A stretch of DNA of 64,000 nt from Emticicia agri (GCF_004168285.1 NZ_SEWF01000022.1:1-64000), one strand, 5' to 3'; counted from the stretch's first letter, positions 1 through 9,273 are shown. Numbers and translations are program-made. The notes: generated by a model not told the origin, from the letters alone.

Positions 1-1198
1 TACTCTACCCGAAGATTTTTAATTTATAAACAAAAAGGCTGAATTTTGTAGCGACCAAGCAAACAAAACCAACCTTTTAGAATGAGAAAACTCATTAGGG
101 ACGAAATTATAAAGATTTTTGATAAAATACCTCTTGCTAAGAATCTATCAAGGAAAAAATTCATTGGTGATTTTCTGATAGGGATGCTCGAAAGCCGGAA
201 GGTGCAATTTAAAGAAATAGCCTTGCACATTGAGAGTGAAGCTACATTAGAATCAGTTGAACGTAGAATACAGGCATTTTTTAAGGATTATGATTTCGAT
301 TACAGGCAAGTATGTCTCTTACTATTAATGTTTTTACCTAAAGGTAAACTTCAATTATCAATAGATAGAACCGAATGGGACTTCGGCATTTATCAATGCA
401 ATATTTTGATGATAGTTGCCAAAAATGGTTCAATAGGGATTCCATTGTATTGGGAGTTATTAGATAATAATTCAGGTAATAGTAATTGTAAAGACAGGTG
501 TGACTTATTACAATCAATTGTAGATGTGATAGGTTTGGATAGAATCGGTTTGATAGTTGGAGATAGGGAATTTATTGGTATTCAATGGCTAAAGTATCTA
601 AAAGACAGGCAGATAAACTTCTGTATGAGATTACCTAAAAACCATTTGATAACACTTAAGAATGGGGCTGTTTGTTCAATAAACGACTTATTGTCCCATC
701 AACAGGAGCGTTACTTTGAAACATGTTTGGTCGATGGAATCTGGTGCAATACTATGCTAAAGAAATTAGATAATAAAGACTTTTTGTTTCTGATAGGTAA
801 TCTGCCAGCCAAGCAGTTAGGAAATCTTTACCGACATAGGTGGTGTATCGAAGTTCTGTTTCAAACTTTCAAACAAAGGGGCTTTGATTTAGAAACTACT
901 CATATTAAAGGAAACGAAAAACTTAGTAAATTGTTGGTTTTTGTTAGTATTGCTGTAGCTATAGCACTGAAAACAGGTCAATATCTCCATCAAAAAGTAA
1001 AGATGATTAAAGTCAAAAAACATGGATATAAAGCTAATAGCTTCTTTAGAAAGGGTTTAGATTATATCAGAGTAAATCTAAAAAGACAAAAACAAAATTT
1101 TATAGCTACTTGTCAGATGCTTGTATATGATTTTTTGAGGTGGATTCATTTACAATTCATCTATCACAAGGAATTAACAAAAATCTTCGGGTAGAGTA
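1..1198 (+). mobile_element. IS4-family insertion sequence
   Basis: A complete-looking insertion sequence. Positions 1-20 are the exact reverse complement of 1179-1198, giving 20-bp perfect terminal inverted repeats (core CTCTACCCGAAGATTTTT). The repeats enclose a single transposase gene that fills almost the whole element. The left edge coincides with the window start, so the element or its target duplication could extend a few bases further and no target duplication can be checked. On the right it interrupts a short minus-strand gene that follows lysS. The transposase is intact, so the element may still be active. Confidence 0.9.
82..1194 (+). CDS. IS4-family transposase
   Basis: DDE transposase of 370 residues that would cut and rejoin the element's inverted-repeat ends. 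The catalytic triad is visible: D95 in SIDRTEWDF, D161 in GDREFIG, and E257 in the block YRHRWCIEVLFQTFK. That block fits the IS4-family Y-x2-R-x3-E-x6-K signature (Y250, R253, E257, K264). The reading frame is uninterrupted, and its stop codon lies only 4 nt inside the right end. The C-terminus is rich in lysine and arginine, as expected of a DNA-binding enzyme. It has no relation to the neighbouring lysS region beyond having landed there. Confidence 0.93.
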   Translation: MRKLIRDEIIKIFDKIPLAKNLSRKKFIGDFLIGMLESRKVQFKEIALHIESEATLESVERRIQAFFKDYDFDYRQVCLLLLMFLPKGKLQLSIDRTEWDFGIYQCNILMIVAKNGSIGIPLYWELLDNNSGNSNCKDRCDLLQSIVDVIGLDRIGLIVGDREFIGIQWLKYLKDRQINFCMRLPKNHLITLKNGAVCSINDLLSHQQERYFETCLVDGIWCNTMLKKLDNKDFLFLIGNLPAKQLGNLYRHRWCIEVLFQTFKQRGFDLETTHIKGNEKLSKLLVFVSIAVAIALKTGQYLHQKVKMIKVKKHGYKANSFFRKGLDYIRVNLKRQKQNFIATCQMLVYDFLRWIHLQFIYHKELTKIFG

Positions 1199-1303
1199 GA
1201 TTGCTTTCTCGTATAACGACAAAAATGGATATACATCATCAAAACGTTCAACTATTTTGATTTCCCTGTCAAGATATTTATTAGCATATTCTTCGAGGCT
1301 CAT
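1199..1303 (-). pseudogene. 5' fragment of a short gene cut by the IS4 element
   Basis: Reading minus from an ATG at 1303 gives 35 native codons (starting MSLEEYANKYLDREIKIVE) up to 1199, where the insertion sequence begins. The frame runs 13 codons into the element and stops at 1157-1159. The ATG lies 18 nt after the lysS stop codon, so the gene was probably the second member of a lysS operon. The fragment is charged, has no signal peptide, and I do not recognise a family. The rest of the gene would lie left of the window. A hybrid 48-residue product could still be made. Confidence 0.6.
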
Positions 1304-1321
1304 ACAAAAGTTGTTTTACAT

Positions 1322-3034
1322 TTACCCAACCCAAGCCTTTACCTCATCAAGCGTTGGCATCTTCTCTTCAATTTTGAGTTTCTTTCTTACACCACCTAAA
1401 TCATTGAAAATTTTGTTGGGGTTTGCCCCTTTCAGTTGTTCAGTCATCACAAAACCCATTTTCTGTAGTGCCGGAATCCAGACTGTTGGCACACCAATCG
1501 CCTCGTAATCAGCATCGGTCGATACTTCCTGTTTTTTCTCCGGGCGCATTTGAGGGAAGAACAATACTTCCTGAATGCTCGCATTATCTGTTAACATCAT
1601 TGTCAGGCGGTCAATACCTATACCAATCCCTGCGGTTGGAGGCATACCGTACTCTAACGAACGAATAAAGTCTTCGTCCATTGCCATCGCTTCTTCATCA
1701 CCACGTTCAGCTAATTTCAATTGCTCCTCAAAACGCTCACGCTGGTCGATAGGATCATTTAATTCAGAGTAGGCATTGGCTACCTCTTTACCGTTTACAA
1801 ACAACTCAAAACGCTCAACTAAATCGGCTTTGCTACGGTGTTTTTTAGTCAATGGCGACATCTCAACCGGATAATCGATAATGAAAGTCGGTTGAATCAG
1901 ATTATCTTCTACTTTTTCACCAAAAATCTCATCTATCAACTTAGCTTTACCCATCGTATCATCTACTTCCATTCCCCATTGGCGGCAGTGTTGACGGGTT
2001 TCTTCTTCGGTTAATGCCCCTACATTAACCCCTGTATATTTTTCGATAGCTTCTAAGATACTTAAGCGCGCAAATGGCCCGGCAAAATCCAGTTCGTGTT
2101 CACCCGATTTGAATTTGGTTGTGCCGTGTACAGCCAAAGCTACTTTCTCAAATATTTCTTCTGTGATGTTCATCATCCACTCGTAGTCTTTGTAGGCTAC
2201 ATAGAACTCTAAAGAAGTAAATTCAGGGTTATGGGTTCTGTCCATTCCCTCATTACGGAACATTTTACCAAATTCATACACGCCATCAAAACCACCAACA
2301 ATCAGTCTTTTCAGATATAATTCATTGGCGATACGCATATATAAAGGCATATCAAGCGTATTATGGTGTGTTTTGAACGGACGAGCCGCTGCACCTCCAT
2401 GAATAGGCTGTAAGATGGGTGTTTCTACCTCTAACCAACCTCTTTCATCAAACATCTGACGCATGGTGCTGATAATCCTCGCTCTTTTAATAAAAATATC
2501 TTTGATATGTGGATTGACAATTAAGTCTACATAACGTTGGCGATAACGTTGCTCAGGGTCTGAGAACGCATCATAGACTTTGCCATCTACTTCTTTTACT
2601 ACCGGAAGCGGGCGCAATGATTTGTTCAGAATTTTAAATTCTGTTACGTGTATTGATATTTCGTTGGTTTGAGTAGTGAACACATAACCTTTTACACCGA
2701 TAATATCGCCAATATCTAATAGCTTCTTGAAAACCGTATTATACAAGGTTTTATCATCGCCCGGACATAAATCATCCCGACGAAAATAGAGTTGGATTCT
2801 ACCTGTTGAATCTTGTAGCTCGGCAAATGAAGCACTTCCCATAATACGGAAGTTCATCAGTCGGCCGGCAATAGATACATTCTTATAGTCTAACTTATTA
2901 TTCTCGTAATTCTTCTCAATGTCGGCGCATGTTACATTCACCTCAAATAATTCGGCAGGATAGGGGTCAATTCCCATTGCCATTAAATCTTGTCTTTTCT
3001 GACGGCGTAAAATTTCTTGTTCGCTAAGAACCAT
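1322..3034 (-). CDS. lysS: Lysyl-tRNA synthetase, class II
   Basis: Charges tRNA-Lys with lysine in the cytoplasm. The 570-residue protein has an N-terminal OB-fold anticodon-binding domain (about residues 55-150). A class II catalytic core follows, with motif 2 ([14 protein letters not shown], near residue 260) and motif 3 ([13 protein letters not shown], near residue 470). About 80 residues follow motif 3, making it longer than the roughly 500-residue E. coli enzyme. The extra tail appears to be a small helical module, which I recall as common in Bacteroidota LysRS. The start [12 protein letters not shown] is the natural N-terminus. A TACCTTTG box lies about 38 nt upstream on the minus strand. 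Confidence 0.97.
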   Translation of the reverse strand: MVLSEQEILRRQKRQDLMAMGIDPYPAELFEVNVTCADIEKNYENNKLDYKNVSIAGRLMNFRIMGSASFAELQDSTGRIQLYFRRDDLCPGDDKTLYNTVFKKLLDIGDIIGVKGYVFTTQTNEISIHVTEFKILNKSLRPLPVVKEVDGKVYDAFSDPEQRYRQRYVDLIVNPHIKDIFIKRARIISTMRQMFDERGWLEVETPILQPIHGGAAARPFKTHHNTLDMPLYMRIANELYLKRLIVGGFDGVYEFGKMFRNEGMDRTHNPEFTSLEFYVAYKDYEWMMNITEEIFEKVALAVHGTTKFKSGEHELDFAGPFARLSILEAIEKYTGVNVGALTEEETRQHCRQWGMEVDDTMGKAKLIDEIFGEKVEDNLIQPTFIIDYPVEMSPLTKKHRSKADLVERFELFVNGKEVANAYSELNDPIDQRERFEEQLKLAERGDEEAMAMDEDFIRSLEYGMPPTAGIGIGIDRLTMMLTDNASIQEVLFFPQMRPEKKQEVSTDADYEAIGVPTVWIPALQKMGFVMTEQLKGANPNKIFNDLGGVRKKLKIEEKMPTLDEVKAWVG

Positions 3035-3071
3035 CGTTTTATCTATTTATTTCCAATATAAATTTGAAGCG

Positions 3072-3079
3072 CAAAGGTA
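3072..3079 (-). promoter_or_regulatory. Bacteroidota -7 box for lysS
   Basis: On the minus strand this reads TACCTTTG followed by C, an exact match to the Bacteroidota -7 consensus TAnnTTTG. It lies 38 nt upstream of the lysS start codon. No clear TTG element is seen 19-21 nt further upstream, so this rests on one box only. Confidence 0.45.
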
Positions 3080-3144
3080 GGAAAAAATGTCGATTATTAC
3101 TTATTACCACTCATCTACAAAAAACATCTTCCATCATTTTTTCT

Positions 3145-3175
3145 TTTGGCAATCTCAATAACTATAATATCTTTG
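3145..3175 (+). promoter_or_regulatory. Promoter of the SPFH gene
   Basis: A complete Bacteroidota promoter: TTTG at 3145-3148, a 19-nt spacer, then TATCTTTG at 3168-3175. Both boxes match the TTG-N19-21-TAnnTTTG consensus. The predicted transcription start, about 7 nt downstream, leaves a leader of roughly 28 nt before the ATG at 3210. Confidence 0.7.
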
Positions 3176-3209
3176 TGATATTATTTTAATATCAAATCTC
3201 TACCGCCTT

Positions 3210-4061
3210 ATGAAAGAAAAAGAATTATTTTCACAATCAGGCTATCTTACAATTATAGCCGGATTCCTTTTACTAATAGTACCTTTTTTCACTATCTTAA
3301 CTTATATTCCGGCTCTATCAATTATTCTTAGCTTAGCCGGATTTATCCTTCTGATCGGGTTGACAGTTATTGGCCCAAATGAAGCAGCAGTTGTCACTTT
3401 CTTTGGTAATTATGAAGGTACCATGAAACAAAATGGTTTACGTTGGGTGAACCCTTTGTATCGCCGTAAAAAAATCAGTCTTCGTGCCAGAAACCTGAAC
3501 GGACAAAAACTGAAAGTAAACGACAAATTAGGTAATCCTATAGAAATTGCTGCTGTAGTGGTTTGGCGTGTAAGTGATACAGCCAAAGCGCTTTTTGAGG
3601 TTGATGATTATCTTAAGTTTGTGGACATTCAGTCAGAAGCAGCAGTCCGCCACTTAGCAAGCTCGTATGCCTATGATACTATCGAAGATGAAAATGCAAA
3701 TATTACATTAAGAGACGGTTCAGGCAAAATCAATGAAATGTTAGAAAAAGAATTAAATGAGCGAATCACACAAGCGGGTGTAGAAGTAATGGAAGCGCGT
3801 ATCAGCCACTTGTCTTATGCACCCGAAATTGCACATGCCATGCTTCAACGCCAACAGGCTACAGCCGTAGTAGCTGCCCGTAAACAAATTGTAGAGGGTG
3901 CTGTAGGCATGGTAGAAATGGCATTGGCTCGTTTGTCAGAAAAAGAAATCGTTCATCTGGACGAAGAGCGAAAAGCTGCTATGGTAAGCAATTTATTGGT
4001 AGTTTTGTGTGGTGAAAAATCTGTGAGTCCAGTGGTAAATGCCGGAACCTTATATAACTAA
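3210..4061 (+). CDS. SPFH-domain (stomatin/prohibitin-like) membrane protein
   Basis: A 283-residue membrane-anchored protein. Two hydrophobic segments at residues 10-30 and 34-55 lead into an SPFH domain (about 55-235) beginning [19 protein letters not shown] helical segment with [14 protein letters not shown] follows, as in the stomatin/prohibitin clan. Family members form oligomeric rings or scaffolds on the cytoplasmic membrane. The exact role of this subfamily is not known to me. The gene has its own promoter, and its TAA stop overlaps the ATG of a 54-residue Arc-like gene by one base, so the two are almost certainly translated together. Confidence 0.9.
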   Translation: MKEKELFSQSGYLTIIAGFLLLIVPFFTILTYIPALSIILSLAGFILLIGLTVIGPNEAAVVTFFGNYEGTMKQNGLRWVNPLYRRKKISLRARNLNGQKLKVNDKLGNPIEIAAVVVWRVSDTAKALFEVDDYLKFVDIQSEAAVRHLASSYAYDTIEDENANITLRDGSGKINEMLEKELNERITQAGVEVMEARISHLSYAPEIAHAMLQRQQATAVVAARKQIVEGAVGMVEMALARLSEKEIVHLDEERKAAMVSNLLVVLCGEKSVSPVVNAGTLYN

Positions 4062-4225
4062 TGGCCAGTGAAAAAAAACCATTCGTATTAAGAATAAGCC
4101 CCGAAGTGTTGAAAGAACTTGAAAAGTGGTCAGCCGAAGAGTTCAGAAGCCTGAACGGGCAAATAGAATATATCTTAAGCGATGCTCTGAAAAAAAGAAA
4201 AAAGAGCAAGAAAAGTGAAGAGTAA
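4061..4225 (+). CDS. Arc/ribbon-helix-helix-like small DNA-binding protein
   Basis: A 54-residue gene with ATG at 4061 and TAA at 4223-4225. Its start overlaps the stop of the SPFH gene as TAATG. The product begins [20 protein letters not shown] and continues WSAEEFRSLNGQIEYILSDAL before a lysine-rich tail. A short strand (FVLRI) followed by two helices is the ribbon-helix-helix fold of Arc-family repressors, and RSLNGQIE is the typical second-helix signature. Arc-like genes next to SPFH genes recur in bacteria. It may regulate the pair or act as an adaptor; neither can be read from the sequence. Confidence 0.85.
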   Translation: MASEKKPFVLRISPEVLKELEKWSAEEFRSLNGQIEYILSDALKKRKKSKKSEE

Positions 4226-4228
4226 AAC

Positions 4229-4255
4229 ACAGGAGGCACGGAATGTGTCTCCTGT
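4229..4255. terminator. Hairpin between convergent genes
   Basis: ACAGGAG (4229-4235) pairs with CTCCTGT (4249-4255). The stem extends inward through a G-T wobble and CAC/GTG to an 11-bp stem with a 5-nt loop. It lies between the stop codons of the convergent Arc-like and Uma2 genes. Moderately T-rich sequence follows on both sides, so it probably terminates both transcripts. Confidence 0.65.
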
Positions 4256-4257
4256 AA

Positions 4258-4863
4258 TTATATTTTTATGCCTTCTTCGTCTAAATACTTCCCGATATTT
4301 ATTGTAATTCCATCAAAGAGTTCAATATCTTTGTTCCAGTTTTTAATCAACCAGTCTTCTTTAGGTGAAGTGACTATTACCTGTTGAGTGGACGTAATCA
4401 CCCAGAAAACTTTTTCTACACCAAACTCAAAAAGTTTTTCGGTTTTACGTGTCAGATACTCCATAAAACTACTTTCGCTTAAATCTGCATTGGTATCTAT
4501 TTCAATCACAAACTTAGGCGGTACATCAGAGTATTTGGTCGAAATTTTGTCAGGAGTAAATACTTGCTTATTATAAATTACAATGTCCCCCGCCAAAGTA
4601 TCTTTATAACCTAACTGTAGCCCTGATTCATTTGTATGAATGCGATACTTTTTCTTATCGTAAGAAATATGAAGTACTTCAAGAATGAAATTAACTAATT
4701 CTGATTGTAAAGAACTACTTCCCATTATTTCTTCAGCATTGACGTGTTTTTTTATTGCTTCTTTATACCCTTTATAATAAATTGGTTTCCCATCCATGAC
4801 CTCATAGATGAATTGTTCCGGGATTTTCTTTTTTAAAGTCTTTTTTGCGGTCTCAAGCACCAT
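4258..4863 (-). CDS. Uma2-family (DUF820) PD-(D/E)xK endonuclease-fold protein
   Basis: A 201-residue cytoplasmic protein. The core reads LAGDIVIYN, then PPKFVIEIDTNAD. These supply the D and E-x-D positions of the PD-(D/E)xK nuclease fold found in Uma2/DUF820 proteins. KVFWVITSTQQVIV near the C-terminus is the family's usual terminal strand pair. Uma2 proteins are abundant in Cyanobacteria and Bacteroidota, often in many copies, and their biological role is largely unknown. It is a single-gene unit, convergent with the SPFH pair. Fold assignment is good; activity is inferred. Confidence 0.82.
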   Translation of the reverse strand: MVLETAKKTLKKKIPEQFIYEVMDGKPIYYKGYKEAIKKHVNAEEIMGSSSLQSELVNFILEVLHISYDKKKYRIHTNESGLQLGYKDTLAGDIVIYNKQVFTPDKISTKYSDVPPKFVIEIDTNADLSESSFMEYLTRKTEKLFEFGVEKVFWVITSTQQVIVTSPKEDWLIKNWNKDIELFDGITINIGKYLDEEGIKI

Positions 4864-4968
4864 CTTTCCTTACATTTATTTGAAACTAAGTTACAACAAT
4901 CTTTGCATTTTCTCAAAATTCCCTCGTTTTATTTATGATAAAGGCACTAATCAATAGCGAAAATTAGC

Positions 4969-4976
4969 TATTTTTG
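4969..4976 (+). promoter_or_regulatory. -7 box of the asnS-nuoH unit
   Basis: TATTTTTG followed by CGG fits TAnnTTTG and lies 26 nt before the asnS ATG. No TTG is visible at the expected distance upstream. The box overlaps a short palindrome, AATAGC (about 4953) with GCTATT. Confidence 0.45.
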
Positions 4977-5002
4977 CGGCTCATTATTCGATTTTATTTT
5001 TT

Positions 5003-6436
5003 ATGCAAATCAAGGAAATTCTTACACTAACACCTGCAGAACAGGAGGTAACAGTAAAAGGCTGGGTACGTACCAAACGAGGACAAGCAGCCGTAACATT
5101 CATTGCAATTAACGATGGCTCGACTATTAATAATATCCAGGCGGTAGTAGATAGTGATAATAATCAAATCAATGAAGAAACTTTACGTTCAATTACTACT
5201 GGCGCATGTGTGGCTGTAACAGGTAAATTGATTGCTTCGCAAGGGTCAGGACAAGCAGTTGAGGTGAAAGCGGAAAAAATAGAAGTATATGGCACGGCTG
5301 ATGAAACTTTTCCGATGCAACCCAAACGTCACTCAATGGAGTTTTTGCGTGAAAAAGCACACTTGCGTTTCCGTACCAATACTTTTGGGGCTATTTTCCG
5401 TATCCGTCATAATTTAGCATTTGCTATCAATAAATATTTCAATGATAAAGGTTTCTTTTATCTGCATACACCTATCATTACGGCATCTGATGCTGAAGGC
5501 GCAGGTGAAATGTTTCATGTAACTACCTTTGACATTAAAAATCCGCCGAAAACAGAAACCGGAGAGATTGATTATAAAGAAGATTTCTTCGGTCGTGAAA
5601 CAAGTTTAACAGTATCAGGACAATTAGAGGGTGAATTAGGCGCTTTAGCCTTATCAAAAATCTATACTTTCGGACCAACTTTCCGTGCTGAAAACTCTAA
5701 TACGACTCGTCATTTAGCGGAGTTCTGGATGATTGAGCCGGAAGTAGCTTTTTATGAGTTAGAAGATAACATGGCTTTGGCAGAAGATTTCGTGCAATAT
5801 GTCATCAAATATGCCTTAGAAAACTGTGCTGATGATTTGGCTTTCTTGGAAAAGCGTTTGTTAGACGAAGAGAAAAACAAACCACAGAACGAACGCAGCG
5901 AAATGGCTTTGCTGGAAAAACTGCGTTTTGTGGTAGATAACCAATTTGAAAGACTGACTTACACTGAGGCAATTGAAATTCTGTTGAAATCTAAACCGCA
6001 TAAGGAAAAGAAATTCCAGTATCCTGTTGAATGGGGCATCGATTTGCAGTCGGAGCATGAGCGTTATTTAGTAGAGAAACACTTCAAAAAACCTGTGATT
6101 CTAACTAACTACCCACGTGAGATTAAGGCTTTCTATATGAAACAAGATGCTGACGGCAAGACTGTAAGAGCAATGGACGTATTATTTCCGGGTATTGGTG
6201 AAATCATCGGAGGTTCACAACGGGAAGATGATTACGAAAAATTATTGACCCGTGTAAAAGAAGTAGGCATTGACCCTGAAAACATCTGGTGGTATCTGGA
6301 AACCCGTAAATTTGGTTCTGCGCCGCATTCAGGTTTTGGTTTAGGTTTCGAGCGTCTGGTATTGTTCGTAACAGGTATGACTAATATCCGTGACGTTATT
6401 CCGTTCCCAAGAACACCGAAGAGTGCTGAATTTTAA
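5003..6436 (+). CDS. asnS: Asparaginyl-tRNA synthetase
   Basis: Charges tRNA-Asn with asparagine in the cytoplasm. The 477-residue protein has an N-terminal OB fold ([20 protein letters not shown]) and a class II core. Motif 2 [21 protein letters not shown]-like sequence lies near residue 227, and motif 3 [15 protein letters not shown] near 445. The ATRHL-type context with LAEFWM separates it from AspRS. The length matches the family. The next gene, nuoH, starts 12 nt after the stop, so the two are probably cotranscribed despite unrelated functions. The gatC gene at 33.1 kb suggests the organism may also use the transamidation route for Gln. Confidence 0.97.
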   Translation: MQIKEILTLTPAEQEVTVKGWVRTKRGQAAVTFIAINDGSTINNIQAVVDSDNNQINEETLRSITTGACVAVTGKLIASQGSGQAVEVKAEKIEVYGTADETFPMQPKRHSMEFLREKAHLRFRTNTFGAIFRIRHNLAFAINKYFNDKGFFYLHTPIITASDAEGAGEMFHVTTFDIKNPPKTETGEIDYKEDFFGRETSLTVSGQLEGELGALALSKIYTFGPTFRAENSNTTRHLAEFWMIEPEVAFYELEDNMALAEDFVQYVIKYALENCADDLAFLEKRLLDEEKNKPQNERSEMALLEKLRFVVDNQFERLTYTEAIEILLKSKPHKEKKFQYPVEWGIDLQSEHERYLVEKHFKKPVILTNYPREIKAFYMKQDADGKTVRAMDVLFPGIGEIIGGSQREDDYEKLLTRVKEVGIDPENIWWYLETRKFGSAPHSGFGLGFERLVLFVTGMTNIRDVIPFPRTPKSAEF

Positions 6437-6448
6437 TTAAAGAAACCC

Positions 6449-7534
6449 ATGATACTTACGCTCGCTATATTTCTTGCTATTGCTTTTGCCAATGTGGTGG
6501 TTGGGGTTTACCTAGAGCGTAAGGTCTCGGCTTTTATACAAGACCGCCTCGGGCCTATGGAAGTAGGTCATTGGGGGCTTCTACAATTGATTGCCGACTT
6601 ACTGAAACTGATTCAAAAGGAAGACATTACTCCTGCCAATGCCGACCGTAACCTGTTTAAGTTTGCGCCTATCATGTTATTCATGGTAATTTTTGCAGGC
6701 TTTGCTGTTTTCCCGCTTTCGTCGGGTTTATCAGGTTCGGCTACACAAACGGGTGTTTTTCTTTTATTGGCGATTGTTTCTTTAGATATTTTAGCCATTC
6801 TGATGGCCGGATGGGCATCTAATAACAAATATTCCTTACTGGGCGCCATGCGCTCGGTAGCTCAGATTATTTCTTATGAGGTTCCGCTTGGCTTATCAAT
6901 TCTATGTGTAATCCTGATTACACAAACTTTAGATTTACAGGAAATCAGTTTTCAACAGGGAATTTTCTGGGATGAAAAAAATTACTTTTTTGGTATTAAA
7001 GCATTAGGTTGGGATGTAAGCGAGATAGGGGGAATTCTGACATGGAATATTTTCAGAAATCCTTTTCTGCTAATCGTCTTTGTCATTTATTTTATCGCCT
7101 CTCTTGCCGAAAGTAACCGTGCACCTTTTGATTTACCTGAGGCTGAATCTGAGCTGATTGCCGGATTCCATACTGAATATTCCGGTTTCAGATGGGCGGT
7201 GATTATGCTTTCAGAATATGCCATGATGCTGTTAGTATCTATTTTAGGCGTGATTTTATTCCTGGGAAGTTGGAATACTCCTTTGCCAAATATCTGGATT
7301 ATAAAATTAGCTGATTGGACAAGTGGAACAGTTGGCGAGTGGTCGGGTAATTTGTGGGGAGCTTTCTGGTTATTATCAAAATCATATTTCTTGATTTTTA
7401 TTCAGATGTGGCTTCGCTGGACACTCCCACGTTTACGTGTTGACCAATTGATGCACTTATCATGGAAAATCCTTACCCCTTTCTGTCTGATACTCTTATT
7501 GATTTCAGGTATCTGGCGGTTGCTGATGGTTTAA
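6449..7534 (+). CDS. nuoH: NADH-quinone oxidoreductase subunit H
   Basis: Membrane subunit of respiratory complex I that lies next to the quinone cavity. The 361-residue sequence has about eight hydrophobic segments and the family signatures YLERKVSAFIQDRLGPMEVG near the N-terminus and AESNRAPFDLPEAESELIAG in the middle. The acidic loop and FHTEYSGFRWA region are intact. A final motif near MWLRWTLPRLRVDQLM is also typical. It stands apart from any other nuo gene in this window, placed 12 nt behind asnS. A strong terminator follows. Confidence 0.96.
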   Translation: MILTLAIFLAIAFANVVVGVYLERKVSAFIQDRLGPMEVGHWGLLQLIADLLKLIQKEDITPANADRNLFKFAPIMLFMVIFAGFAVFPLSSGLSGSATQTGVFLLLAIVSLDILAILMAGWASNNKYSLLGAMRSVAQIISYEVPLGLSILCVILITQTLDLQEISFQQGIFWDEKNYFFGIKALGWDVSEIGGILTWNIFRNPFLLIVFVIYFIASLAESNRAPFDLPEAESELIAGFHTEYSGFRWAVIMLSEYAMMLLVSILGVILFLGSWNTPLPNIWIIKLADWTSGTVGEWSGNLWGAFWLLSKSYFLIFIQMWLRWTLPRLRVDQLMHLSWKILTPFCLILLLISGIWRLLMV

Positions 7535-7563
7535 TAACCACTAAAATGACTCAGGTATTAAAA

Positions 7564-7598
7564 AATAAGCTCAACTGAACGGTTGAGCTTATTTTTTT
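7564..7598. terminator. Rho-independent terminator after nuoH
   Basis: A 12-bp perfect stem, AATAAGCTCAAC (7564-7575) with GTTGAGCTTATT (7582-7593), a 6-nt loop, and a run of T through 7598. A-rich sequence on the left would give a T-run on the minus strand, so it can also stop the convergent gene ending at 7615. Confidence 0.9.
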
Positions 7599-7614
7599 AC
7601 AAAGCTATTTTCTA

Positions 7615-8022
7615 TTAAGAATTTCTTTTCTCATTCCCACTTCCCTGCGCATCTCTGGTATTTTTTTGCACGGCAATAGCGCCAAATAAAGCCAGCAGGA
7701 ATGCAAAAGCATAAAAGCCTTTTTCGCTGGGTAATAAGGTAGCATTCCAGAGTCCCACAGTTAATAATACGATACACAAGATGGTAGAGAACCAGCTGAT
7801 ACCGTAGTAAATATCTGTTACCGGAATACCCTCAAGACGGTCTCTCACGCTTTTCTGAACTGATACAACCGAGAATAGCCCATACATGAGTATTGTAAAA
7901 TAATAGCCTTTTTCGTTGAGTAGCATTTCTGAGCGCCATAGGCCAACCAGAAATCCGACCATTCCGGCTCCTAAGGCTACCCACGATGCCGCTATAAACG
8001 CTGCTGATGGTTTTTGATACAT
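7615..8022 (-). CDS. YiaA/YiaB-family inner membrane protein
   Basis: A 135-residue membrane protein made of two similar halves. Each contains a pair of transmembrane helices: WVALGAGMVGFLVGLWRSE with GYYFTILMYGLFSVVSVQKSVRD, then ISWFSTILCIVLLTVGLWNA with GFYAFAFLLALFGAIAVQKNTRD. The repeated endings VQK(S/N)(V/T)RD mark an internal duplication typical of the YiaAB two-helix domain. The molecular function of the family is unknown. It lies 8 nt downstream of the TIGR02117 gene on the same strand, so they are probably cotranscribed. Confidence 0.85.
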   Translation of the reverse strand: MYQKPSAAFIAASWVALGAGMVGFLVGLWRSEMLLNEKGYYFTILMYGLFSVVSVQKSVRDRLEGIPVTDIYYGISWFSTILCIVLLTVGLWNATLLPSEKGFYAFAFLLALFGAIAVQKNTRDAQGSGNEKRNS

Positions 8023-8030
8023 ATTGTTAT

Positions 8031-8720
8031 TTATTTAGATGTGTATTGATAAAAAATTCCGGTGTCGAAAGGTGTCCAGAGGCTGGCTTTTTGTCCGCAG
8101 CTTTTCAGTCCGTTATTAGCCCATGTATTGCAGGTATGAAAGATATTATAGCGGCCTTTTGCTTCATAGAAAGCATCTTCTTTACCATAATTTGCATTGG
8201 TCTGAATATACATCAGATGTCCCTGTGCATCAGTAATAAAGCTATCCTGAATATATTTTACCAGTCTGGAATACTGTTCTCTCGAAATATTTATCTTCAC
8301 ACAATCACTGCCTTCTCTCAGGCTCTTGTAGAAAGTAGCATGAATGGCCGAGGTACTCAGCGCAAATGCTGCCTTAAAAGCAACACTGGCTTTCAGGTCT
8401 GCCCAGGTAGGTGTCTCTAAATAAAAACCTTTATCGCCCCATCCAAATGCCACATACTCAAACAAACTGTCTTTGCTCACTGTATTGGCAAACTTCACTT
8501 CTTTACTCCAGTCTATCTGTTCGTTTTTAATGGGTAATACCAAATCAGTATGTACACCATTTGTCAGGATATAGATAGGAATATCATCCTGAGTTTGGCT
8601 TTCTCTATCTACGCTTATTCTTGATAGCACATAAGCAGAGAGCAGATAAACACCAATCAGACAAACCAATGCCAGAATAGTAAGACCTGTGATTTTGAGT
8701 ATTCTAATAGCAATTTTCAA
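8031..8720 (-). CDS. TIGR02117/DUF2459-family protein
   Basis: A 229-residue protein with one N-terminal membrane helix (about residues 10-33) and a soluble extracytoplasmic domain. Recognisable family blocks are ILTNGVHTDLVLP (about 50-62), FGWGDKGFYLETPTWADLK and NIFHTCNTWANNGLKSCG. The conserved His in GVHTD and Cys in CNTW could form a papain/NlpC-like catalytic pair; this is my inference from motif shape, not established function. It is followed 8 nt later by the YiaA-like gene. Confidence 0.82.
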   Translation of the reverse strand: MKIAIRILKITGLTILALVCLIGVYLLSAYVLSRISVDRESQTQDDIPIYILTNGVHTDLVLPIKNEQIDWSKEVKFANTVSKDSLFEYVAFGWGDKGFYLETPTWADLKASVAFKAAFALSTSAIHATFYKSLREGSDCVKINISREQYSRLVKYIQDSFITDAQGHLMYIQTNANYGKEDAFYEAKGRYNIFHTCNTWANNGLKSCGQKASLWTPFDTGIFYQYTSK

Positions 8721-8754
8721 GGTAATAATAGGTTAAATACGTATGTACAGACGT

Positions 8755-9225
8755 TTATCTCATTCTGTCGGCATCTCTTACCGTTTTTTCATCTTTACGA
8801 ATCAAGCGATTAGCTATCCAGTTGAATACCAACGCAGCAAATGCAGCCCAGAAACCAATACCAAATTCTCCTTGTTGGTCTGGTGCAAAAAACTTGGTGG
8901 CTTCAAATTGAATATGATAAACGGTTGTTCCTAATAGTGCCGCTCCAATCAAAGAATTAAGAGCCACAAAGAGCATCTGACGAACACGGTTTTTATATTG
9001 AAAAATAGTAAAAATTGACACACCTGCCGATAATACTGCTAAAACAGCTAAATAATAAACGGGTTTGTTTACTTCAGCTAAAGTGCCTTTCATGTGTGCC
9101 AGGTAATAAGGGTTTAAAATAGCTTCTTCTCCTACCCCTACCTTATGCCAGATGGGAGTGGCTAAATACAAAATCATACAAATAGAAGTAAGAAGCAGTA
9201 AAAGTGATTGGGGGCGTTGTAACAT
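8755..9225 (-). CDS. DUF4293-family membrane protein
   Basis: A 156-residue protein with four predicted membrane helices (about residues 6-23, 55-75, 83-103, 121-140). It begins MLQRPQSLLLLLTSICM, the N-terminal signature I associate with the Bacteroidota family DUF4293. No catalytic motif is visible and the function is unknown. A minus-strand TACCTTTG box at 9266-9273 lies 40 nt upstream of the start. It is the first gene of a minus-strand run that continues with the TIGR02117 and YiaA-like genes. Confidence 0.85.
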   Translation of the reverse strand: MLQRPQSLLLLLTSICMILYLATPIWHKVGVGEEAILNPYYLAHMKGTLAEVNKPVYYLAVLAVLSAGVSIFTIFQYKNRVRQMLFVALNSLIGAALLGTTVYHIQFEATKFFAPDQQGEFGIGFWAAFAALVFNWIANRLIRKDEKTVRDADRMR

Positions 9226-9265
9226 TTCAACTAAAATTAATGATTACATAATACAAATATCAGTA

Positions 9266-9273
9266 CAAAGGTA
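9266..9273 (-). promoter_or_regulatory. -7 box for the DUF4293 gene
   Basis: Minus-strand TACCTTTG, an exact -7 consensus match, 40 nt upstream of the start at 9225. The -33 TTG element is not evident. Confidence 0.4.

Noticed and set aside
4258-4863. The Uma2 nuclease-fold gene considered as part of a restriction or defence island.
   Set aside because: Its neighbours are housekeeping genes, there is no methyltransferase or helicase, and Uma2 genes are commonly scattered singly.
8007-8420. A 137-codon plus-strand ORF opposite the TIGR02117 gene.
   Set aside because: It is a shadow of a well-supported gene on the other strand and has no family features or promoter.
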